Shown here in pieces: positions 8,415 through 23,873 of a stretch of DNA of 38,714 bases. This stretch comes from Vicinamibacteria bacterium (GTDB taxonomy: Bacteria; Acidobacteriota; Vicinamibacteria; Fen-336). The translations under genes and the position numbers were made by a program. The notes under the pieces are model-generated. The model saw only the letters and a program-made list of their open reading frames with translations, was not told the origin of the DNA and did not search any database. The stretch is taken from positions 1 to 38,714 of the forward strand of contig JAFGSN010000198.1 of the NCBI GenBank assembly GCA_016934575.1, given 5' to 3'. How positions within the stretch are numbered: the stretch's first letter is position 1; every line of letters begins with the position of its first letter.

Positions 8415-9526
8415 ACGAAAAGGTCCCGCGGGCGGTTCTGGCTCTCGAAGACGGCCGGTTGTTCGAGGGCCGGTCCTTCGGCAGGCCGGGCGAGGCATGC
8501 GGCGAAGTTGTTTTCAACACCGCCATCACCGGTTACCAGGAGGTTCTCACCGATCCTTCCTACGCGGGACAGATCGTGGCGATGACCTATCCTCACGTCG
8601 GCAATTACGGCGTCAATCCCGAGGACGTCGAATCCGTCCGACCACAGGTCGCGGGCTTTGTCGTGCGCGAGATCTCCACTGTGAGCTCTTCCTGGCGCGC
8701 CTCGGGTGAGCTCAACCGTTATCTCGAACAGTTCGGCATCGTCGGCATCAGCGAAATCGACACGCGCGCCTTGACGCGCCACTTGCGCACACACGGCGCC
8801 AAACGCGGCGTCATTTCCAGCATCTTGCTCGATCGTGACGCCCTGATCGCGCGCGCGCGCGCGTCGCGATCCATGCTCGGACTCGACCTCGCCCGCGAGG
8901 TCACCTGCGTTGAACCGTACATTATCGAAGGAGAAGGCGCCGCCGCATCTCCGCTCCGTGTCGTGGCTTACGACTTCGGCGTCAAACGCAATATCCTGAG
9001 GATGATGGCCGCCGCCGGCTGCGAGGTGACGGTCGTGCCAGCCATGACCAGCGCCGAGCAGGTCCTTGCGCTGCGCCCGAACGGCGTTTTTCTCTCCAAC
9101 GGTCCGGGAGATCCGGAGCCATGCGCCTATGCGATCGAGGCAACGCGCCGATTGATGGCGACCGGCCTGCCCATCTTCGGTATCTGCCTGGGCCATCAGA
9201 TACTCGGTCTCGCCTGCGGCGGTCGCACCTTCAAGCTCAAGTTCGGCCATCGCGGCGCCAATCATCCCGTCAAGAATCTCGCCACCGGAAAGTTTGAAAT
9301 CACTTCCCAGAACCATGGCTTCGCCGTCGAGCCCAAGCTTTTCGAAGAGCATGATTTCGTGCTGACTCACGTCAATCTGAACGACGAAACCGTGGAGGGT
9401 TTTCGGCACAGAACGCTGCCGGTTTTCTCCGTCCAATACCATCCTGAGGCGAGTCCCGGGCCTCACGACAGCCACTACCTCTTTCGCGAATTCATCACTC
9501 TCATGCGCCAGCATCGTCGCGACTGA
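8411..9526 (+). CDS. carA: carbamoyl-phosphate synthase small subunit (glutamine amidotransferase)
   Basis: Hydrolyses glutamine and passes ammonia to CarB for carbamoyl phosphate, the precursor of arginine and pyrimidines. The 371-residue protein has the CPSase small-chain N-domain and a class I glutaminase domain with nucleophile Cys259 in GICLGHQ and His344/Glu346 in [12 protein letters not shown]. Start: ATG 8411 overlapping the lepB stop. It ends the four-gene chain and is followed by an inverted repeat (9529-9548). The partner carB is not adjacent: it lies 8.3 kb away on the other strand. A 16-bp alternating CG tract (8848-8863) lies inside the gene. Confidence 0.97.
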   Translation: MNEKVPRAVLALEDGRLFEGRSFGRPGEACGEVVFNTAITGYQEVLTDPSYAGQIVAMTYPHVGNYGVNPEDVESVRPQVAGFVVREISTVSSSWRASGELNRYLEQFGIVGISEIDTRALTRHLRTHGAKRGVISSILLDRDALIARARASRSMLGLDLAREVTCVEPYIIEGEGAAASPLRVVAYDFGVKRNILRMMAAAGCEVTVVPAMTSAEQVLALRPNGVFLSNGPGDPEPCAYAIEATRRLMATGLPIFGICLGHQILGLACGGRTFKLKFGHRGANHPVKNLATGKFEITSQNHGFAVEPKLFEEHDFVLTHVNLNDETVEGFRHRTLPVFSVQYHPEASPGPHDSHYLFREFITLMRQHRRD

Positions 9527-9528
9527 CG

Positions 9529-9548
9529 CTTCATTCGATTGAATGAAG
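9529..9548. terminator. hairpin after carA
   Basis: CTTCATTC (9529-9536), loop GATT, GAATGAAG (9541-9548): a perfect 8-bp stem starting 3 nt after the carA stop. No T-run follows, so it is either a non-canonical terminator or a 3'-end stabiliser of the kinase-carA transcript. Confidence 0.4.
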
Positions 9549-9677
9549 GCTTCCGCATCTGGTAATAAGTCGGCGGCCGGCCGGTCATCACCGCCAAGCC
9601 GTAAGCGTCCTTTGCCTTGACGTTCGAGACTCCAACGACGCATCCCCCCGCAGCCAACGTGAGATCGGTCGACCATA

Positions 9678-9704
9678 CTTGCCATCGTGGCGCAAAATGG
9701 CAAG
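9678..9704. promoter_or_regulatory. inverted repeat upstream of the GntR-type regulator
   Basis: CTTGCCAT (9678-9685) and ATGGCAAG (9697-9704) are perfect 8-bp arms 11 nt apart, ending 36 nt before the regulator start at 9741. The position suits an autoregulatory operator for a dimeric GntR protein. This is inference from symmetry and position only; it could also be a leader hairpin. Confidence 0.4.
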
Positions 9705-9740
9705 ACTTGGGCATTTCCGCGGCCACGCGAGGAGGACCGA

Positions 9741-10682
9741 GTGGGCATCATCATCAACCGCAGCGGCGGCGTAGCGGTCCACGACCAGCTCGTGACGCAG
9801 ATCGAGCTGAAGATCCTTGGCGGTCGTCTTCAGCCCGGAGAAAGGCTTCCCAGCGTTCGTTCGCTTGCCCGCCGGCTCAACCTGCACGCCAATACGGTCT
9901 CGGCGGCCTATCAAGATCTGCGCGCCGCCGGCCTTCTTCAGATACGCCGTGGCGCGGGCATCTACGTGGCGAGCGGGGGTCCCAAATCCTTCGAAGAAGC
10001 GCGCAGCCTCGACGAGATGATTCGCCTCGCGCTCCAGTTCGCGCTGCGTCGTGGATTCCGCGCCTCCGAGATTCGCGCCGCCGTCTCGCGCTGGATGGCC
10101 GCCGCTCCCCCGGAACGTCTCGCCGTCGTCGATCCGGTGCCCGAGGCCGCATCGCTCATCGCACGCGAAGTCGCTGACGTGCTCGACATGTCGGTGGCCG
10201 TCATCGATCCGGAGTCCCTGCGTGAAAATCCGCGCGCTCTTGATGGAGCGCTCGGCCTGGCGCTGCCCTACCATGTCGAGCGGCTGAAAGAGGCTCATCC
10301 CGACGCGACGTTCGAGGTGCTTCATCTCGAGGTGCGTGATGAGGATCGCGAGGCCGTGCGCCGCCTCCCGGCCGGATCGATCGTGCTCGTTGTCTCGTGC
10401 ACGCGGTTGCTGCTGCCTTTCGCTTCCGTTATTGTTCACAGCTTGCGAGGCGACGAGGTGCTGATCGAGACGGCGACGCTTCAGGATCGGTCCCGCTGGA
10501 AACGCCTGTGCGGTGCGTCCGATCTTGTTTTCGCGGACATCCTCTCTTTTCCGACCGTCCGGAAAGCGGGGCCAAAATGTATTCGAGAGTTCCGACTCGT
10601 CTCTCCGCTGACGATCGAAAACCTAAGCGCAGCGCTCGATTTCATCATTCCGCGCTCCGGCGCCGACGCCCGCGAGGATTAA
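9741..10682 (+). CDS. GntR-family transcriptional regulator (YtrA-like N-terminus)
   Basis: DNA-binding regulator of 313 residues. Residues 5-78 are a GntR winged helix, with LQPGERLPSVRSLARRLNLH (29-49) and the recognition helix plus wing up to GAGIYVA. The C-terminal 200+ residues are not an obvious FadR, UTRA or aminotransferase domain; the alternating alpha/beta look suggests a ligand-binding Rossmann-like domain. Start: GTG 9741 with GGAGG 5 nt upstream (9731-9735). The frame is open to GTG 9687, but that start lacks a ribosome site. An 8+8 bp inverted repeat lies just upstream. The pilus-like gene follows after 72 nt in the same direction, so it may be a target. The ligand is unknown. 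Confidence 0.85.
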   Translation: MGIIINRSGGVAVHDQLVTQIELKILGGRLQPGERLPSVRSLARRLNLHANTVSAAYQDLRAAGLLQIRRGAGIYVASGGPKSFEEARSLDEMIRLALQFALRRGFRASEIRAAVSRWMAAAPPERLAVVDPVPEAASLIAREVADVLDMSVAVIDPESLRENPRALDGALGLALPYHVERLKEAHPDATFEVLHLEVRDEDREAVRRLPAGSIVLVVSCTRLLLPFASVIVHSLRGDEVLIETATLQDRSRWKRLCGASDLVFADILSFPTVRKAGPKCIREFRLVSPLTIENLSAALDFIIPRSGADARED

Positions 10683-10754
10683 GAAGCTCAATCGCAGGCC
10701 CTCGAATGAAGCGCTCTCGGAGCTCGTTTGGCCGTTGACGGCGGCCGCGTTAAC

Positions 10755-12467
10755 ATGACCGACATGACAATCGCCTTGATTCTGAGCTTGCTTTCCGTCG
10801 CGACGCAGCCGCGCGCCTTTCCCGACGAGCGTTCGCTGCTCGACAGCCGTCTCGAGACGTTGCGTCGAATCCTGCCCGACGGCGCCACGGTCGAAGCGGA
10901 CGCCGCCCTGATTTCCACGTTCGCGTCGGAATCGCGTCTCTCCGTCATGGAGCTGAAGCCGGGGGCAATCCAGGAGGAAGGATCGCGCGGTATCGTGCCG
11001 ATCGAGCTGGTCGCGGCCGGAAGATTTCTGGACATCGAAGGCTTTTTCCGTCAAGTCGCCCTCTCCCATCGGCTTGTGGACGTCGCGCACCTGTCCCTCA
11101 GCGCAACGACCGGCGACGTTCTACGAGTGAAGGCGTCCCTGCGACTGCCGTTCCGGGTCGAGAAAGCGCCGCTGCCTCCGCCGCCCGACGGCTGGCGTAA
11201 CACGCTGCGCGGCGTGCCGCGTACGGTCGCCGACGCCTTTCTCCGCAATCAGGCCCTGGCTGTGTCCAAGTCCGAAGCCATCGTCATGTGGAGGCGTAGC
11301 CGAAGAAATCCGCGCCTCTTCCTGAGCGAGCTTGCGGCTGCGGTCCGCGATCGTCCCATCATCATACGTTTCGCGACGCTCAACGACGATTTTCGCCTGA
11401 GCGGCATGGCGGTCGGCGAAGCCACGATGCATTCGCTTGAAAGCCGCCTCGAGCGAGGCTTCTGTCGTCTCTCGGATTTCCTCGTGATGCGCCAGAGCGC
11501 ATGCCATCACTTCGAAGCCCGCGGCACGTGCCCGGTGGTCGGCGTTGACGCCGAGCTTCCTTTGCCCAACGAGGATCCGTTTTTGCAGGACGACTCTCCA
11601 TGTCAAATCGACCGCGATCCGGCGACCACGGTATTCGTCAAGGATCCCAATCCCAAGCGTCGTGGAAACGGCCCGCTCAGCCTGAGGCTGCGCGACGTCG
11701 ACGTCGCGGATGTCTTCATGATATTGCATCAGCTCACGCGCCAGGGTTTCTTGATCGACGAAGAAGTCAAGGGTCGAGTGAACGGCGATCTCAGCCGCGT
11801 CACGCTTGAGGAAGCTCTTGCCGTCATTCAGAAAGCCGACTTCATGATCTCGCCGCCCGCCCCGATTCGTCGCGTCTCGCTCTCCACCGGGGACCGATCG
11901 AGGCGAACCGCCGGAAAAACCGAGAAGACCGCCGAACGAACCGAGAAGGACTCCGGCCCGACCGTGAGCCTGCTTTTCAAGCGCGCCGATGTCCGGGACG
12001 TGTTGGCGACCCTGGCCGAGGTTGATGCCGGTTACGCCGCGCTTGGCCCTCAGGGATTTCTCGGCCGTCTCAGCCTGTGGTCGAGCGAGATCTCTCTGGT
12101 AAAAATGTGGCCGGCCCTGCTGGAGGCGTCCCGACTCACGGAGAAGATCGAGGACGGCCGCCGCCTTCTCGAGCGCAACCCAGGCTCCAACGAGGCGCTT
12201 CTGCCTGTCGCCAGCTCGCCGCCGCCTGCGCGACGCCTCGTTCTCGAGCCGCAGGAGATGTCGGTGCGGGAGATCGAACCCGTGGCGCTCGCGACCGCCG
12301 GCTCTGGTTGGCGCGTCTACTGCTATGGTCCAACGGGCACGCTCAAGTCGTATCGCGCCGGAGATCGTCTTGCCGACGGCAGCGTACGTTCCGTGGAATC
12401 CACGGACATCGTTCTCGTCACGGACGAGGGACCGCTCCGTATCGTTCTGCCGCCGTCACGACGCTGA
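10755..12467 (+). CDS. fused type IV pilus-like assembly protein (PilO-, PilN-, STN- and PilP-like regions)
   Basis: A 570-residue protein that reads like several pilus alignment proteins joined together. Residues 1-21 look like a signal peptide or short anchor. Residues about 28-133 resemble PilO (VPIELVAAGRFLDIEGFFRQVA..., then a short basic beta stretch). About 185-262 resemble the PilN periplasmic domain. About 305-365 and 400-461 look like secretin short N-terminal (STN) domains: LRLRDVDVADVFMILHQL and LLFKRADVRDVLATLAEV. About 500-566 resembles the PilP HR domain (GPTGTLKSYRAGDRLADGSV). There is no secretin barrel. No other pil genes are nearby. Start: ATG 10755; GTG 10728 would only add non-hydrophobic residues. 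Domain assignments are by pattern only; the STN and PilP calls are the firmest. It converges on the OmpA-like gene, 22 nt apart. Confidence 0.65.
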   Translation: MTDMTIALILSLLSVATQPRAFPDERSLLDSRLETLRRILPDGATVEADAALISTFASESRLSVMELKPGAIQEEGSRGIVPIELVAAGRFLDIEGFFRQVALSHRLVDVAHLSLSATTGDVLRVKASLRLPFRVEKAPLPPPPDGWRNTLRGVPRTVADAFLRNQALAVSKSEAIVMWRRSRRNPRLFLSELAAAVRDRPIIIRFATLNDDFRLSGMAVGEATMHSLESRLERGFCRLSDFLVMRQSACHHFEARGTCPVVGVDAELPLPNEDPFLQDDSPCQIDRDPATTVFVKDPNPKRRGNGPLSLRLRDVDVADVFMILHQLTRQGFLIDEEVKGRVNGDLSRVTLEEALAVIQKADFMISPPAPIRRVSLSTGDRSRRTAGKTEKTAERTEKDSGPTVSLLFKRADVRDVLATLAEVDAGYAALGPQGFLGRLSLWSSEISLVKMWPALLEASRLTEKIEDGRRLLERNPGSNEALLPVASSPPPARRLVLEPQEMSVREIEPVALATAGSGWRVYCYGPTGTLKSYRAGDRLADGSVRSVESTDIVLVTDEGPLRIVLPPSRR

Positions 12468-12489
12468 GCGCCGCGCTCGTCGCGGACGT

Positions 12490-13272
12490 CTATTCTGAAG
12501 GCGCGCCCGAATCCGCTCCAGTCATTTCGGACGCCTCCGCTTCCGGCGGCGATGCGCCGGGTTTTACGGTTTGTATCGGCCCAAGGATGATCTCGATGCG
12601 CCGGTTCTTCCGGCGGCCCTCGTCGGTTTCATTCGAAGCGCGCGGTTGATACTCGGAAAAAGCGTGCGCGACGAGATTTTTGGGACTCAGCCCGGAGCGA
12701 TCTTGAAGAAAGCGCACGACGTTGATCGCGCGCGCCGCCGACAGCTCCCAGTTCGTGGCGAAACGCCGAGCCAGCGCGCCTCGAATCGGCACGTTGTCCG
12801 TATGCCCCTGGATCTCGATCGCGCGGTCCCCCGCCTTCTTGAGCACGGCGCCGATTTTCGTGAGAACACGAATTCCGTCTTCTTTGATAAAGGCCTCTCC
12901 GGAATCAAAGAGCACCTCGTCGACCATTTCCACGCGCAGCTTGTCGCGGATTCGCTCCACTTCGACACGCCGGTCGTCGATCTCCTGCTTCAGCTCCGAG
13001 ACGAGCTCGTCCTGGGTCGAACGCAGAGCCGCCATCTCCTTCTCCTTTTCGGAGACTTGCCTCTGGAGGGCGGATCCGAGCGTCTCCAGCTCGTCACGGA
13101 CCGTCTCGAGATCGGCGACACGGCCCTTCAGGCGGCGGATCTCTTCGTCCTTCGCGCCCAGTTCCTGCTTCGCCACCACAAGCGATTCTTCTTGCGGCCG
13201 GTAAAGCCAGTAGTACAGGCCTCCGAACGCCGCGGCGAGCAGCAGTACGAAACCGAGAAACCACTTCATCAT
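12490..13272 (-). CDS. membrane-anchored coiled-coil protein with OmpA/MotB-type peptidoglycan-binding domain
   Basis: A 260-residue protein with an N-terminal membrane helix (about 4-23), a charged coiled coil (about 28-112) and an OmpA-like domain (about 113-231) with GHTDNVPI (156-163), NWELSAARA (174-182) and NRRIEI (223-228), which in this family binds diaminopimelate in peptidoglycan. The tail is acidic and Pro-rich. Start: ATG 13272, set by AGGAGG 5 nt upstream (13278-13283); the frame is open further back into the dehydrogenase gene but without reason. It lies 34 nt downstream of the 2-oxoglutarate dehydrogenase gene on the same strand. Likely role: tethering the inner membrane to the cell wall. 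It is not a true MotB, as no flagellar genes are present. Confidence 0.88.
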   Translation of the reverse strand: MMKWFLGFVLLLAAAFGGLYYWLYRPQEESLVVAKQELGAKDEEIRRLKGRVADLETVRDELETLGSALQRQVSEKEKEMAALRSTQDELVSELKQEIDDRRVEVERIRDKLRVEMVDEVLFDSGEAFIKEDGIRVLTKIGAVLKKAGDRAIEIQGHTDNVPIRGALARRFATNWELSAARAINVVRFLQDRSGLSPKNLVAHAFSEYQPRASNETDEGRRKNRRIEIILGPIQTVKPGASPPEAEASEMTGADSGAPSE

Positions 13273-13306
13273 CTCTTCCTCCTGATGGTTTTTCGATCGG
13301 ATTATG

Positions 13307-17005
<3,699 letters not shown>

Positions 17006-17063
17006 TGGGACTCGAGTCTATGCCCGTGAGTGTCGCGGTTCAACCGGAACGGCGCCCGCGCGC

Positions 17064-17836
17064 TTATGATGAATCGCGAAGAGCGAGCAGGCGCGTGATC
17101 TCGGGCAATGCTTCCGTAACCGCCGCTTCGCCCGCGCGGGCGAAATGCGGTATCCGCGCCGGCCTCATCCAGCCCGACTCGCCGATGAGCGGCGCGATGA
17201 CGAGGTCGGCGCCGCCTAATTCACGGCGCGTTCTACCGCGCAGGAGCGTCAGTCCCGCGCGCAGCGCGATGGCGACGAAGGATTCGGCCGCCGGCCACTT
17301 GGTTCCGCTGTTGCAGTCCAGGGCGACGACGATGCCGTTCTCCCCCGCCATCTTACGCGCCAGGCTGACAGGAACGACCTCGGTGACCTCTCCGTCGTAG
17401 AGTCGACGGCCGCAGAGCAGCATCGGCGGGAAAAAGCCCGGGAAGCTGCACGAGGCGCGCACGGCGTCGCGGAGATCGCCTTCGTCGAGGACGACGCCAT
17501 CGCCGGTCTCGACGTCGGTCGCCAGAACCCACAGACGGCAGCGTAAATCCTTGAAGCTCGTTTTCGGCAGAAACTCGTCGATCATCGCCCCGAGCTTCGT
17601 GCCGGAGAGAAGGCCGCCGCCCCATCCCCGAACCCACATCCATGGATGCAAGCCCGCGGCTCTTTCGATGAGCGCGTCGAGATCCGCGCCGCCGGCCCAA
17701 GCGGCCGCGGCCAGGGCTCCGCCGCTGACTCCGGCGACGCCCGAGATTTCGATGCCGTTTCGATCAAGCGCCCTGAGCGCTCCGACGTGCGCCGCGGCAT
17801 GCGCGCCGCCGCCCGAAAGGGCCAGGTAGAGCGGCT

Positions 17837-17840
<4 letters not shown>
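17064..17840 (-). CDS. patatin-like phospholipase (RssA/YjjU-like)
   Basis: A 258-residue alpha/beta hydrolase of the patatin family, expected to hydrolyse acyl esters of lipids with a Ser-Asp dyad. Visible: the glycine-rich oxyanion loop [12 protein letters not shown] (9-20), nucleophile Ser39 in GVSGG, and catalytic Asp149 in YDGE, where most relatives have DGG or DGA. There is no signal peptide or transmembrane helix, so it is probably cytoplasmic. Start: ATG 17840, which overlaps the carB stop as ATGA, so it is co-translated with carB although no metabolic link is apparent. Confidence 0.9.
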
Positions 17841-21025
<3,185 letters not shown>

Positions 21026-21418
21026 GCTCGCAACTGGTTTGGGAAAAGCGTTTCCTCGCCGCCGTCAAACCGGCCGAGGCGTCTCCTCCGAGTCCCGGAT
21101 TATGTCGCAGACGAGGCTCGTGTGCCACCGAGCGCTTAAAACCGTGATGTTACGAGCCTGAACGCAGCGCCGCACCCGTCGTTTACACAGAGATGCCAAT
21201 GAGTCGCGACGTATCCGTTTACGGCGCCCGCGCTCACAATCGTGTCGTGATCGCCGTCACCGGATTCCGGTCGTCAGCCTGCGGATGTGAGGCGTGGCAC
21301 ATAATTTTCGCGCGTATCGGCCGATGATGTCGCATGACGTCCAACGATTCCCTCGCGATCCCCTTCGGCTCACGCTCCCGAATCGCCCGGCACGCCTCGA
21401 ACGCGATCGGAGGCCCTG
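21026..21418. other. 393-nt divergent intergenic region
   Basis: It separates carB (-) from the small acidic protein and zeta-like gene (+), so it must hold promoters for both directions. A -10-like CATAAT lies at 21299-21304 on the + strand without a convincing -35. The 5-bp inverted repeat ACCGG-ATT-CCGGT (about 21260-21272) is weak. No ORF, tRNA or larger structure was recognised. Confidence 0.5.
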
Positions 21419-21637
21419 ATGAGTGAATCGCAGCCGGATCACAATTTCGACCTCTCCGACGATCGTCAGTGGGAGCAATGGTGCGAATGGGAACTCCAGT
21501 GCGGACGCGAACGTGTCATGGACGAAGAGGCGCGGCTTTACAGCATGGGCATCATCGACCAGGGCGGACGACTGGCCACGGACCGCCGTCCTTCGGAAAC
21601 GCACCCGCCCGTCTCTGCCTCTGAAGAGGCGCTCTGA
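21419..21637 (+). CDS. small acidic protein of unknown function, coupled to the zeta-like kinase gene
   Basis: A 72-residue, acidic, Trp- and Glu-rich protein (DDRQWEQWCEWELQC in the first third) with a polar, probably disordered C-terminal half. It has no signal peptide or membrane segment and I do not recognise it. The gene is supported by GGAGG at 21409-21413, 5 nt before ATG 21419, and by the TGATG overlap that places its stop on the start of the next gene. Position before a zeta-toxin-like kinase invites the idea of an antitoxin or chaperone. No similarity to the epsilon antitoxin is visible. Confidence 0.65.
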   Translation: MSESQPDHNFDLSDDRQWEQWCEWELQCGRERVMDEEARLYSMGIIDQGGRLATDRRPSETHPPVSASEEAL

Positions 21638-22725
21638 TGGCCTCGTCCGACTGCCGTCGCCCCGTGATGGTCGTCGTCGCCGGAGCGCCGGGGAGCGGTA
21701 AATCCGTTCTGTTTCCCGTGCATCGAACGGGATTCGACCACTTCAATTTTCACGAGCGCTGCGCGGAGTTGAACGACGGATCACGCGTCGCTCTTCCCGC
21801 CGAGGCGCGCACGCGCGCGCGTCGCGAACACGCCCGTTTCATCGCGGAGCACGTTCGTTACCGCCGCAGCTTCGCCGTCGAATCCAACCTCGTCGAGGAT
21901 GCCACGCTGCGCCACGCGCGCGTGGCGAGCCGGAACGGCTTCATCACTCGTCTCATCTATCTCCGCGCCGCCGACGTCGAAACGCTGATCGAGCGCGTCC
22001 ACAAGCGCAGCCTGGGAGGCGGCGCCGTCTTGTGCCCCGAACAGGTGGCGGAGTTGTATCGTGGCTCGATCGAGAAACTCGACGAGGCGAGCGCCGTTTT
22101 TGACAGCGTCACGATCTTCGACAACTCCCATCGCCCGACTCCCACAACCTCGCGGCCGAGAGGCGAGCGCGCCCATGCGTATCTCACTGCCGGCCTGAAC
22201 GCCTTTGAATCCGGTCGTTTCGATGAAGCCGTGGACGCTTTCCGTCAGGCGATTTTCCTGGACCGTGAGCTGGCCGACGCTTACCAACATCTGGGCCTGG
22301 CGTATGAACGCCTCGGGAACTGGCACCTCGCCCGCCACGTCTTTTTCGAGTTGGCGCGTCTCCGACCTGATGATCCAGCAACGTACTTTCAGCTAGGCAT
22401 GGCCTGCTTTGAGATCCATTCCTGGAAGGAAGCGGCGGAAGCTTTTCGGGACGTGCTTGCGCTCCGCCCAACGGACGCCGAGGCGCTTCAGCGACTGGGC
22501 GTCTGCTACAACGCGACCGGCGAGCCGGAAAAGGCCGTGCCGTTTTTGCTGCGCGCCATGTCGGCCAAACTCTCGGAGTTGCGCCCCGGCGACGCTTCCT
22601 CGCAACTCCATCTGGCGCTTGCTTGCTGTGATCTCTCCGCCTGGCCCGAAGCCCGAAGCGTTTTCGAAGAGATACGACGCATCCGCAACAGCGAGGCGAA
22701 CGGTGAAGTCAAAGGCGTCGTCTGA
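21637..22725 (+). CDS. zeta-toxin-like P-loop kinase fused to TPR repeats
   Basis: A 362-residue, two-part protein. Residues 8-165 are a P-loop kinase like zeta toxin/COG4185: Walker A GAPGSGKS (16-23), the RRSFAVESN strand (77-84) that corresponds to the family's FAFETT, an arginine-bearing lid region around LIERVHKRSLGGG (117-129), and the closing IFDNS (160-164). Zeta kinases phosphorylate UDP-GlcNAc or other small substrates with ATP. Residues about 180-345 are at least four tetratricopeptide repeats (ALNAFESGRFDEAVDAFRQA type), a protein-binding scaffold. Start: ATG 21637 overlapping the stop of the small upstream gene (TGATG). Neither the substrate nor toxicity can be read from the sequence. 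Confidence 0.85.
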   Translation: MASSDCRRPVMVVVAGAPGSGKSVLFPVHRTGFDHFNFHERCAELNDGSRVALPAEARTRARREHARFIAEHVRYRRSFAVESNLVEDATLRHARVASRNGFITRLIYLRAADVETLIERVHKRSLGGGAVLCPEQVAELYRGSIEKLDEASAVFDSVTIFDNSHRPTPTTSRPRGERAHAYLTAGLNAFESGRFDEAVDAFRQAIFLDRELADAYQHLGLAYERLGNWHLARHVFFELARLRPDDPATYFQLGMACFEIHSWKEAAEAFRDVLALRPTDAEALQRLGVCYNATGEPEKAVPFLLRAMSAKLSELRPGDASSQLHLALACCDLSAWPEARSVFEEIRRIRNSEANGEVKGVV

Positions 22726-22817
22726 TCGCGCATCGAATCCGCCGCGCCAGACGACCGCCCTTTCCGTCGACATGGCTCCATGTCCGGTCGCCTGTCTCTT
22801 TTTCGTTCGAAACGCCA

Positions 22818-22846
22818 TTGACCCGCTTCGTGTCTTCGTCTAAGAT
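22818..22846 (+). promoter_or_regulatory. sigma70-type promoter of the membrane protein gene
   Basis: TTGACC (22818-22823), a 17-nt spacer and TAAGAT (22841-22846). Transcription would start near 22853, about 70 nt before ATG 22923. This suggests the membrane protein gene is independent of the zeta-like gene. Confidence 0.55.
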
Positions 22847-22922
22847 TTCGCAACGAATGGTTTTCAGCGCCGATCGCCCCTCTCCACGGAGGTCGACGGC
22901 CTTACCGCGCAAGGAGGCGGCC

Positions 22923-23543
22923 ATGGAATCGATCAAACGCCTTTTCCGGGTCTTCGACGAGGGCGCTTTTTTCAAGTGGATCATCGTCGTCCTGTTCGCG
23001 CTCGGCGCCCTTCTGACGCTGCTCAACGCCGCCGCGCTCGATTTCCGCTTGCTCAAGCTCCTCAAGCACTCTTCCTTCTTCAACGGCGTTGGATGGATCG
23101 TCTTGTCCGGCGGCGTCCTTCTGGCATGCCTGGCGCAGATCGCGATCCTGCTGTTCCGCGGATCCTACGAGATTTCTCGTGTTCGCCAGCCGCGATACTC
23201 CATTCTCGCCCTGATAGCGAAGTCCATCCGCGCGGTCAGCGAGTCCTATCTCCTGCTCTTCGGCATTCTCGCGCCTTTCGCGTGTCTCGCCACATGGTTC
23301 GGCGGACTTGAAGTCTTGCCCAAGGTTCCCTATCCGATATTTTCCGCGGCGATCTTCTTCATCACGGAAAATGTGTTTCTCTCCGGCCTGCTCGTCTTCG
23401 TTTACGGGATCGTGCTTGCGCTGGCGCAACTCGTCGCCGCCTATTGCGTAGCGGAATTGATCGATCTGATGCCGGCGATTGCCGGCGACGTCGCGGCAAT
23501 CCGCCAGAGCAAGAACAGCGTCAAGACTCGCGGCGCTTCGTAA
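22923..23543 (+). CDS. integral membrane protein of unknown function (four helices)
   Basis: A 206-residue protein with about four hydrophobic helices (about residues 17-40, 52-78, 105-128 and 136-172) and a short amphipathic N-terminus rich in basic and aromatic residues. No family is recognised. Start: ATG 22923, fixed by AAGGAGG (22911-22917) 5 nt upstream and by a promoter at 22818-22846 that excludes most upstream starts. It has a helix-rich C-terminal tail. The short segment FACLATWFGGLEVLPKVPYP between helices is the most distinctive part. Confidence 0.8.
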   Translation: MESIKRLFRVFDEGAFFKWIIVVLFALGALLTLLNAAALDFRLLKLLKHSSFFNGVGWIVLSGGVLLACLAQIAILLFRGSYEISRVRQPRYSILALIAKSIRAVSESYLLLFGILAPFACLATWFGGLEVLPKVPYPIFSAAIFFITENVFLSGLLVFVYGIVLALAQLVAAYCVAELIDLMPAIAGDVAAIRQSKNSVKTRGAS

Positions 23544-23559
23544 AAAACCGATACGCGGT
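23542..23559 (-). terminator. possible terminator of the DUF6485 gene
   Basis: Read on the - strand, ACCG-CGTAT-CGGT is followed directly by six T (complement of 23542-23547). The stem is only 4-5 bp, so it is weak. It lies about 100 nt after the DUF6485 stop and at the end of the convergent membrane protein gene. Confidence 0.3.
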
Positions 23560-23660
23560 CGTCGTTCTATGACGCTCCCCCGCCGACTCCGTCCCGTGTG
23601 CGAATCGGCGTTTGATAAGCGTAACGGCGCGAAGTCGCGGAGACGTAAGGACGATCCCGG

Positions 23661-23873
23661 CTAGATCCGTCCGCTGGTCACCAATCGGGCGAAATGACGG
23701 AAGCTTCGATCATAAGTCTTCTCCGCGTCCTTGGGGAAGCAGCAGGCGGGCAGTTCGCGTGCGCGAAGATGATAGCGAAGGCACTCGCAGCAGTTGCCCT
23801 TGCGAGAGCAGGGCTCATACGAGCAGTTGCAGCGCTCCGTATTGATCTTCACATTGGAGCATCGTACGCTCAT
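23661..23873 (-). CDS. Cys-rich small protein, DUF6485 family
   Basis: A 70-residue protein with nine cysteines (5, 15, 17, 22, 28, 29, 31, 44, 45) in the pattern [21 protein letters not shown] and the following [18 protein letters not shown], which I recognise as the DUF6485 signature. The cysteines suggest metal binding (zinc or iron-sulfur), but the function is unknown. Start: ATG 23873 with AGGAGG 6 nt upstream (23880-23885), a strong ribosome site. It is transcribed divergently from the large membrane protein gene at 24000. Confidence 0.85.
   Translation of the reverse strand: MSVRCSNVKINTERCNCSYEPCSRKGNCCECLRYHLRARELPACCFPKDAEKTYDRSFRHFARLVTSGRI

Noticed and set aside
8848-8863. 16-bp alternating CG tract inside carA
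   Set aside because: It encodes an Ala/Arg run in frame and is ordinary for GC-rich coding DNA.
8357-9757. Long open frame (466 codons) on the - strand opposite carA
   Set aside because: Antisense to carA with no recognisable domain; explained by high GC codon bias.
21295-21309. Sigma54-like element TGGCAC-N5-TTTC upstream of the small acidic protein gene
   Set aside because: The -12 element lacks the required GC of TTGC, and the match is expected by chance; no enhancer-binding protein is nearby.
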